A DNA stretch of 64,000 nucleotides from Agarophyton chilense (Eukaryota; Rhodophyta; Florideophyceae; Gracilariales; Gracilariaceae): positions 2,330,001 through 2,394,000 of the forward strand of contig JARGXX010000092.1 of the NCBI GenBank assembly GCA_030374765.1. The letters are read 5' to 3'. The stretch's first letter is position 1. Every line of letters starts with the position of its first letter. This document shows, piece after piece, positions 56,815-64,000 of this stretch. The translations under genes were made by a program, and so were the position numbers. Below the pieces are notes generated by a model. That model saw only the letters and a list, made by a program, of their open reading frames with translations. It ran no database searches and was not told where the DNA came from.

Positions 56815-57332
56815 CTATTCCATGACGGAGAGATAAATTTGGTCAACCTCGTCATCGAGATCTTCCCCGTGCGGGTCCGCTGACACAGCTCGTTCCCGAG
56901 AAAGCGGGGTTTGAGTGTGCGACACCTCAGTGTTTCGTCCGTGGCGGCAGGTGATCGTGGGCTCTGTAGGCGTTCCTGGTGAGGAGTTCTCCACACGACT
57001 CTCCCTAGGCGGGGTTTCGTCATCTTTTCTGACGTCGTGCTCGGCTGGGTCGGCGGTGATGTAGCTACCCATACGCTGGGGTTGTGAATTCTCTGTCGCC
57101 GGCTCGGTCGGGCTCGCTGTCTCACTGTGAGAACTAAATTCCCTGTTAGGGCGACTGGCTGACGCCGAAACATCGTCCTGCGAAGGAACTAAGTCCTCCT
57201 TTCCCTGCTTAGGCGGAGAACCAGGAGGCTTGATTACCTCCGGTGGGGGAGTAACTCTGTAAGAGTTCGTTGACTGGGCCCTTGAGGGAGCGGGCCCAGG
57301 TTCGGGAGTATCCGAAGTTTCCGGTAGGTCGG
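56815..57332 (-). pseudogene. G3 post-integrase low-complexity region
   Basis: Minus-strand frame ending at 56815 is hydrophilic and Pro/Thr/Glu-rich (ADPAEHDVRKDDETPP; HGEDLDDEVDQIYLSVME). The matching PAEHD region in G2 supports a real coding history. It shares phase with the chromodomain frame, but stops at 56815 and ~56809 lie between. Confidence 0.5.
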
Positions 57333-59441
57333 TTAAACCACGTTCCGGGTGCGGAAGTATAGCGGGCGGGTGTTCGAATCTCCGCCTGACGGGTTAACTT
57401 CCGTTGAATCATCCTCTGTGGAGGGCGTTGGTGCCGACACCACTTCCACATTTGGGTTGGGCGCCCGTGTGATGCGGTCCCTGGAGATCCGTTCGTGGCG
57501 GTTAGTGATATCCGATACCACCGTGTCCGGGTCTACAGAAACCACACGATAGGGGCCGTCCACAAGTGGCGAAAGCTTGTGCCTACGTTCCTTTTCAGGA
57601 TTGTTGTATTCCTTTCGAAGGAAGACGAAGTCGTCGGGCTCCACCTGAGGTAGAGGTTTGCGAACCCGATTGTCAAAGCCCTTCTTGTAGGCGCGTTGAG
57701 CTTTGTCCATTGCTTTCCGGGCTATTGGCACCATCTTTGTAAGCCACTCCTTCCAGGCTTCTCGGTACAATCCCGGTGACGGGTACGTCGACAGCGTCGG
57801 TTGAGCCTCGATGGCGACCGGCGGCGGTGTCCTCGACAGTACCAGTTCGAATGGGGATTACGATGTAACCCGATGTACCTGGGTGTTGTATGCATACGTG
57901 ATAGCGTCTGTGTACAAGTCCCAATTTTTGGGGTGATCCGCCACATACGATCTCAAAGCGTTGAGTATCGTGCTGTTAAACCTCTCCACCTGGCCATTCC
58001 CCTGAGGGTGATACGTAGTAACAAATAAATTCCTTACATCAAGGATTCGACATACATCCTGAAAGAACTTTGATGCGAATTGCCCTCCGTTGTCGGATAA
58101 CAACTGCACCGGCGGTCCATATACGAACACCCAATGGGTCACGAACGCTTGCGCGACGGTAGCGGCGGTGATCCGCTTCAGCGGCACAGTTCTCGTTAGC
58201 TTAGAGAATCTGTCAGAAATGACAAGCAGATACCGATGACCTCGGGGCGTCCTGATAAACTCCCCTAGGATGTCTATGGCCACGAATTCGAGTGGAGCCC
58301 GTGCCGGGAACAGCGTCAACTTCTTAGAGTGCTTCCGAAGTTTGACGTCATTCTTGGCGCAATTGGCGCAGGCCCGTCTGACGGCGTAACAATCGAATGC
58401 CATTGCCGGCCAGTAAAAGTCCCTTCTCAACGTGAGGTACAGTTTTCTTCCCCCGGGGTGGGCGCCAACCTTCACATAGTGAGTGAGGTGTAATACCCTC
58501 TGTTGTAGGGTGTGCGGCACCACTATCCTCGGGCGAGGTCCAACGGTCCTGATTAGGTAACCCTGATCGTCGTCCTCGAAAGGTAACTGAAATCCTCCGT
58601 TGAGGCGAGCCCGAATCCGTGTACAGAATGGGTCGAGCTGTTGATCGCGTATCATCTCCTCTGGAGAGATAGGTATAAAAGAGCCGGTCGGCGAGTCCAG
58701 ACTCTCGTTGACGAGTATATCGTCACAAACATCATCCGTCAGCGGTTGAGCTCCTCCCTCGAGGTCCGATACCATAAAACATGGGATGTCATCGTCCTCG
58801 TAGGGTTCCGTTTCCGCTGTGGTTCCCAAGCGGGATAGTGCATCAGCCTGAGTGTTCAGCTTCCCTTTCTTGTATAGGATTTCAAAGTCGAATTCCGACA
58901 GTCGGAGAAGCCAGCGCATAAGGCGGCCCAAGGGTTCGGAGATCTCCAGGAGCCAACGCAAGCATGCGTGGTCCGTATGGACTTTGAAACGAGTACCCAT
59001 CAGATAGGGGCGAAGTGCAGCTAAGGCCCACACAACGGCTAAACATTCTTTCTCGGAGACCGAGTAGTTCCTTTCATGAACATTCAGGGAACGTGACCAG
59101 TACCCAATAGGGTGACGTTCACCATCCTCAGAGGATTGGAACAGTGCACACCCTACTTGGTTTGCATTAGCATCGGTGTCCACTTCGTAAAGGAGCCCAG
59201 GACTAAGTAGAGCCAAGATTGGCGGTGATGTTACGGCATTCACCAGTGCCGTGAAGGCAGACGCTTCCGCGTCGCCAAAAGGTTCCAGTTCAACTGGTTG
59301 TCCCTTCGTCAGGAGCCTGTCGAGGGGGGTGGCAATATCCGCAAAGTTCGGGACGAATCGGCGATACACGTTACACAGACCTAAGAAGGATCGCAACTCC
59401 GTTTGAGTTTTCGGGTGTTTTGCTTCCTTCAAGGATTTCAC
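57333..59441 (-). pseudogene. G3 RNase H and integrase
   Basis: One phase broken only by TAA at 57858-57860. RNase H: EVDTDANANQVGCALFQ, YSVSEKECLAVVWAL, FKVHTDHACLRWLL. Integrase: HHCC zinc finger (HYVKVGAHPGGRKLYL..CANCAKND), core VAIDILGEF, LLSDNGGQFAS and GNGQVERFN carrying the catalytic D, D and E, and a C-terminal barrel (GPYRVVSVDPDTVVSDI). All catalytic residues are intact. The TAA replaces the usually aromatic residue before SPFELV, at the same alignment position as in G2. Confidence 0.92.
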
Positions 59442-59447
59442 TCGTAC

Positions 59448-61352
59448 TTAATCGATTGAAAGCGGTCCGGGACGGATGATATGACCCAGATACTTAACCG
59501 AATCGGTGAAAAACTCGCACTTCTTGAGTTTCAAGGTGATTCCCGCGTCGCGGAGTATCTTCATTACGTCCCTGACATGTTCGAGGTGATCATCCAGGTT
59601 GTTGGAGAAGACAATAATGTCGTCTAAATACACTAGACACGTCCTCCACTTGAAGGGAGACAACAGAATGTCTATCGCCCGTTGAAACGTGGCGGGGGCA
59701 TTTGTCAACCCAAAAGGCATCCTCCGGAATCGGAAAAGTCCTTGATGACACACGAAAGCCGTTTTGTCTCGATCTTCCTCCCTAATAGGGACTTGCCAGT
59801 AGCCCGAATTGGCGTCGAGGGTAGAGAAATCAGTAGCGCTCCCAAGGGAGTCGATGTATTCGTCCATCCGAGGGATCGGGTACACATCGTTAATGGTTAC
59901 CTCGTTCAGGCGTCTGTAATCGATGCAGAAACGCCACGATCCATCCGGTTTCGGAACTAACACCACTGGTGAGGCCCAAGCGGACGGGGCAGGTTCAATT
60001 ACGCCCGCTTTAAGCATCTTCTCCACCTGAGATTTCTCCTCTTCCCGAGCTTTCGGTCCAGCCCTGTAAGGGTGTTGGGCATTAGGCCGAGTGTTCGGTA
60101 ACAAGTCGATGCGGTGTTCTGTAATCCCAATAGTTTCAAGGGAACTATCCCACATGGGGGTAAATTCACGAAGCATGTGTGTCAGCTTCTCCCGATGAGA
60201 TGCGGGTACATGGTTGAGATCCCATTTCTCCAATTCCTGAACAGGATCCGTCTGGTCTGCTCCTGTGATAGGGGCCGTAACCTTCTGAGGTTTAAAGTGT
60301 TCAGCGTGTGGAGCTGCAGTCGTATGCTCACCGTCTTCCGCGATTTCGGCAGTGTCCTCCCCCTCCTTAGGGTCCGCCACACCAAGGACCTCTGCGATAG
60401 AGATCTTTGTAGGTACGACCGCATGCGGGTGTGGAAGACCAGAACCCAGGATCTGGTGTTTGACCAAATGCTGCGTTGTCTTTCCAAAGTTGGCTACCAA
60501 AACCTTGAAAGGTTTATCCGGTTCCACGGAGACAACCCCATACGCAAGGGCGAGTTGACGCCGCGTATACAGAGACGGGTTCGGTTGTACCACATGCACA
60601 CCAATTTGCTTGGTAACAACTGTGACCCAAACCTGGGTTTCTGGCGGGATAGCCACTGACTTCGCAACCTTTACCCGTTTAGACACCGGGTCCTTCTTCA
60701 CAGATTCCTGCGCGAGAGGGAGAGGAACGCGGGTTCGCGCTGCTCCCTGTAAGGGTTTACGAACGATTGGGATCGTAGACCCGTCTTCGAGTTCCACAGT
60801 TCTATTCCGAGGACGGATGGCTTCCACGAAGCGGTCGCAAAAGTCACAACCCAGTATGACTGGTGCTGCAAGTGACTTGCATACAATAAACTCTAGCTGA
60901 ACGAGATAGGAGCCTAACCTAACCATGAGGGAAATTGTACCCAGTGTCCGTAGCGGGTTGTTGTTCGCATCGGCGATATCCAAACGTGGACCGGTACAAA
61001 CTTGAACCCGGAGCAGCGGGGGTAACAATTCAACAAGAATTAAGTTAGGAGCGGCTCCTGTATCCAGGACAGATATTTGACGAACCATAAACTGGTTGGA
61101 CAGGCCGAAAACGGCGAATACTTTATAATTCCGCTTGGCCATTACCATAACTCGATCTGCAATACGGAGATTACGGGACCGTATCCACGGGCGACGGAGG
61201 ACACTAAAGTATCCCGAGTTAACGTCGGTGTCAGCCTTTCTCCTTGAAAGGATAGTCACAGCTGGGGAGCGAAGCTGGAGCGCCTCGGGTGTCTTCAACT
61301 CCGGCTTAGAAGACGCCCCTCCTGCAGAGGAGACTCCCAAGTTTAGTTTTTC
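59448..61352 (-). pseudogene. G3 protease and reverse transcriptase (pol, 5' part)
   Basis: The pol phase is open across the end of Gag. The protease motif is SVLDTGAAPNLI, with LEFIVCKSLAAPVILGCDF at its end. RT shows HRIDLLPNTRPNAQHPYRAG, WRFCIDYRRLNEVTINDVYP, RFRRMPFGLTNAPATFQRA and the catalytic LVYLDDIIVFSN, all intact. A TAA at 59448-59450 ends this part shortly after the RT thumb; reading resumes in the same phase with RNase H. Confidence 0.93.
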
Positions 61353-63229
61353 GAAGCAGACCCCACCGAATTCGGTGCAGCTGCCTCGAAGGGGAACGGT
61401 TGTTCCCCGTTCGCGGGTACAAGTTCTGTATACCTGTCAGCAAGGTGAGCTCGGAGTATCCTTTGTTCTTCATAGGACCTACTCGGGACTCGAGCTTTCT
61501 CCTCAGGGGTCAGAGCCTCGTACTGAGCGATAATTCGTGAACCCTCCCGCAGGGGAAATGTGCAGTCTGGTGCTTTGTGACCACGGAGGTAACACAAATA
61601 GCAAATCAGCTCTGCCGGGTTCGGTTGTGGACGTGAATCCACGCGACGTGGTGCTGTATCCCTCCATCCGGGGCGAGAGAACCGAGCAGCGGTATTCGCA
61701 AAAGGTAGCGATGCGGCTGGCACCCTCCGTCCGTGGGTATAGAGCGCAGGGTCTTCATCTGTAGTCGGAGCGGATGTCGACGGCAACTCAGACGTACCCA
61801 TAGATTCGGGGTTACTTCCCATGAAGTGAATGTTATCATTGACCCCCACAGGGGCAGGGCCTCCTGCGAGTGACAAAGACGAGTTACCTCCATCGGCGAG
61901 GAGTGCACATGTCGGCCGACTCTTTCGGTTCTGCCGGGCACGGAGAGTATCCCCCTCAGCCTGGGCGTACTGAACCAGTTCCAAATAGGTCAGCTTGCGC
62001 TTCTCTTCCCGATGTCGGGCAACCAATGCCCTTATCAAGGGGTCCAAACCATCCAAAAACATGGTTCATCTCTCGTAGGCGGGGACTACATTCCCGCATC
62101 GGTGAAACGCTTTATTCGAGCGAGTTGAATACACCGTTTCGGTTTCCATCGGCTTCTGCCGCGTATCCCTTAATGCAAGGATTGCTTCTTGAATCGCATT
62201 TCCAGTAGCGTATGACCTCAAGAGGTACTGCACCTCTTCGGGCCAGCACGTGACTCCCCCTTCCGAGGCTCGGGATGATCCACGGACGGAGTTGAACTGG
62301 TCTTCAGCCATCCCCTTTAAGAAATAGAGTAATGCAAGATACGCTTGCGCTTCACTCATACCGAGGATGTCAGCCTCCTGGACGAACCTCGCAAGGAAAT
62401 CGAGCACCAGAACTGGGTCTGTTCCTGTGAACTCCCTCTTCTGTAGGGTGATGCTCAGCCTTTTGATGTAGTCCTTGACCTTACCCGTTCCACGGGATGT
62501 TCGATCTCCCGAAGGGTTATCCAACCGGCAATAGCGGTACGATATAAGCTTCCGATAGAGAGGATTCGTCGGCTTCAGCTCCCTTAATCCAAGGTGTTTC
62601 CTACCCTTCTTCCGGGTACGGATTGCCCCTTGAGAGGTGTAAGTAGCCTTCGACCGAGTCGCCCGGGATGACCGGCGTCCATCTTCACTATCCGAAGATT
62701 CGGAGAACGAACTCGATGACGAGCGATTGGGATCGGAATCCGATAAATCCTCTTGGAGGTGAACCCTCTTCTTGGACTTGCGGCGGTCCCGTTTAGCGGA
62801 GCGGTGTTCTTCGTCTTCCAAAACGTCGGGTTTATCCTTCGAGGCTTTTGTGTCTCCTTCCATACGGATAATGGCCTCGAGGGTGTCCAGCCGAGCTCGG
62901 AAGCGTTCCGCTTGCACGCGGTGTTCCTCCCCGAGGCTCCGGTACTCCTGGATAAAGACCCCAGGGGTACCAAAGCTTTCCAAAAGGGAGTTCACATCCC
63001 TCCTCAGGGTACGAAGGTCATCGGCGACTCCCCGCACCGGGGCGTCCTCCACCTTGAGGCGGAGGGTAGTAACCTCCTGAAGGAGCTCGACGTGAGCCGC
63101 GTTGGCGATATCGATTCGAGTCTCCAGGCGCTGTAATTCAGGGTCGGCCCGACTTCGGGATCCTGCTGAGGGGGTCTCCACCACTAGAGCTGGGCCCACA
63201 GCCACGACCTCTCGAGGACCTGAAACCAT
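61343..63229 (-). pseudogene. G3 Gag
   Basis: From ATG 63229 (the phase is open somewhat further upstream). The N-terminal part is acidic/basic with coiled-coil-like LQRLETRIDIANAAHVELLQ. A basic Arg/Ser stretch follows, then a capsid-like region (LRELKPTNPLYRKLISYRY; DPVLVLDFLARFVQEADILG; MAEDQFNSVRG). One TGA at 62066-62068 interrupts the phase. Beyond it FLDGLDPLIRALVARHREE continues, and a zinc knuckle ICYLCYLRGHKAPDC lies near 61.58 kb. Ends at TAA 61343-61345. Confidence 0.88.
61346..61352 (-). promoter_or_regulatory. candidate -1 ribosomal frameshift site between G3 Gag and Pol
   Basis: On the minus strand GAAAAAC sits directly before the Gag stop, read as AAA AAC in the Gag phase. 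The pol phase is exactly -1 and open across it. A hairpin CTCCT-CTGC-AGGAG begins about 13 nt downstream. The heptamer differs from the canonical A-AAA-AAC only at the first base. Confidence 0.5.
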
Positions 63230-63600
63230 TGAGGGTGCTCTCCGAGTGTCCGGATCGATACCGTAATCGTTCCGATCTTCGGGAATTGAGCTCCTCGATC
63301 TAGGCGGGGCCGGGGGCACTGGATTCGCTTGACGGTTCGATCCAGTCCTGGAACCATGGGCAGGCGGCGAGATGCTGCAGACACGACACCGATGATTCGG
63401 GGTAACGATGAAATTCGATCACGAGATTCCCGGAGAACGGATGACGTAACACAAAACAAAAATAAAAACCAATTCCACTCTTTCCAAAGGGGACCACTAC
63501 AACAAATCTTCACGACGATGCATCCTCTTCCAAGAGATATTCCGACACGTGGATGACCAACCCAAAAGTCCGAGAACGGATTCTGAGTCGGGAAACCACT

Positions 63601-64000
63601 TGTGGAGCAAAACCCGGCGACGGGAAGTGCTCTCAAGGTGTTCGAAGCCTTGCTCTCTGGGGGAGGTAGATTCAGAGACAGAGCCCTCCGTTCCACCCGT
63701 AGTGTGAGGTGTAACTCCCACGGGGGATGCCGGCAGTACAGACGAAGGTGAGGGGTAGAAACCGTTGGGTCGGGAATGGGTCTGGGTATCCCAAAGAATG
63801 GGGGAAAATCCGGCGAAGAGGAAAAACGGGGTGAGGTTCGGGCACTAACAGGCACCGGACCCGAGAACCAGGAAAGGGGCGAAACAACAAAAGAAACCCA
63901 ATACAGGGGCGAAAACCTGTCCTCGAAAGGAAACACAAAAAGCACGCAACAAGTAAACAGAACCCCCACGGGGTATCGTGCACGCAGGTCGTCTGAGCGG
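63601..64000 (-). repeat. G3 5' LTR (right), truncated by window end
   Basis: First 400 bp match 54431-54830 with about 12 substitutions. Just left of it, the minus strand reads AG then TGGTTTCCCGACTC, the candidate primer-binding site. Confidence 0.95.

Larger units (their letters stand above)
54431..64000 (-). mobile_element. G3: Ty3/gypsy chromovirus-like retrotransposon, runs off the window
   Basis: The left 917-bp LTR (54431-55347) and the first 400 bp of the right one (63601-64000) flank a minus-strand interior: Gag, zinc knuckle, protease, RT, RNase H, integrase, a low-complexity region and a chromodomain frame. Expected full length is about 10.1 kb. The purine tract AAGGAGGGGAAGA abuts the 3' LTR, and TGG two bases inside the 5' LTR starts a candidate primer-binding site. 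The two LTRs differ at about 12 of 400 comparable bases. Three nonsense codons (62066, 59448, 57858) interrupt otherwise long frames. The left flank base quintet is CGTCG. Confidence 0.95.

Noticed and set aside
56493..57173. 226-codon minus-strand Arg/Pro/Thr-rich frame
   Set aside because: A different phase (57072-56815) gives the more protein-like acidic sequence with a counterpart in G2; the longer frame is its shadow.
57360..57380. tRNA B-box-like TGTTCGAATCTCC
   Set aside because: It sits inside the G3 integrase coding sequence, and no matching acceptor, D or anticodon stems occur around it.

Overview
This is a eukaryotic nuclear window. The genes are spliced or single-exon, there is a eukaryotic-type tRNA-His, and about three quarters of the sequence is retrotransposon or Helitron. 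The gene content fits a photosynthetic alga: a plant/cyanobacterial-type VKOR-thioredoxin fusion, a bacterial-type MscL channel and a Sec1/Munc18 protein. Almost intronless genes in compact islands, separated by nested LTR elements, most resemble a florideophyte red alga. That placement is inference from architecture, not a database result.

Region 1-11 kb is a gene island: VKOR-Trx (+, one 103-nt intron), a membrane protein with a C-terminal SAM domain (-), an unrecognised Pro/Ser-rich protein (+), a secreted Ser/Thr-rich glycoprotein with a C-terminal methyltransferase-like domain (+), tRNA-His(GTG) (-), and MscL with a C-terminal zinc ribbon (-). The three proteins with redox, membrane or channel features share no obvious operon-like logic; each gene appears to have its own promoter.

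Region 11-17.9 kb is AT-rich and mostly empty, with a frameshifted PIF/Harbinger-type transposase remnant near 13.5-13.9 kb. Region 17.9-34.1 kb is an old minus-strand Ty3/gypsy element (called G2 here). A second gypsy element (G1, 22628-27566) inserted into its integrase gene, with 212-213 bp LTRs and a perfect 5-bp target duplication TCTTG. Region 34.9-38.6 kb is a decayed Helitron (Rep HUH motif plus PIF1-like helicase), also on the minus strand. Region 40818-48144 is a young Ty1/copia element (LTRs differ at 2 of 188 positions, target duplication GTTTG). It was later hit by a 917-bp solo LTR (44767-45683, target duplication CGGGT) belonging to the gypsy family at the right end of the window.

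Region 49.0-51.4 kb is the intact Sec1/Munc18 gene (-). An unrecognised plus-strand reading frame with two internal stops (53056-54430) is interrupted by gypsy element G3 (54431 to beyond 64000). G3 is a chromovirus-like element with 917-bp LTRs, Gag, protease, RT, RNase H, integrase and a separate downstream chromodomain frame; it has three nonsense codons and a candidate -1 gag-pol frameshift site. I found no convincing wholly new biological system. The items most worth checking are the MscL zinc-ribbon protein, the glycoprotein with a methyltransferase-like domain, the stop codon shared by G2 and G3 integrases, and the gene interrupted at 54430.
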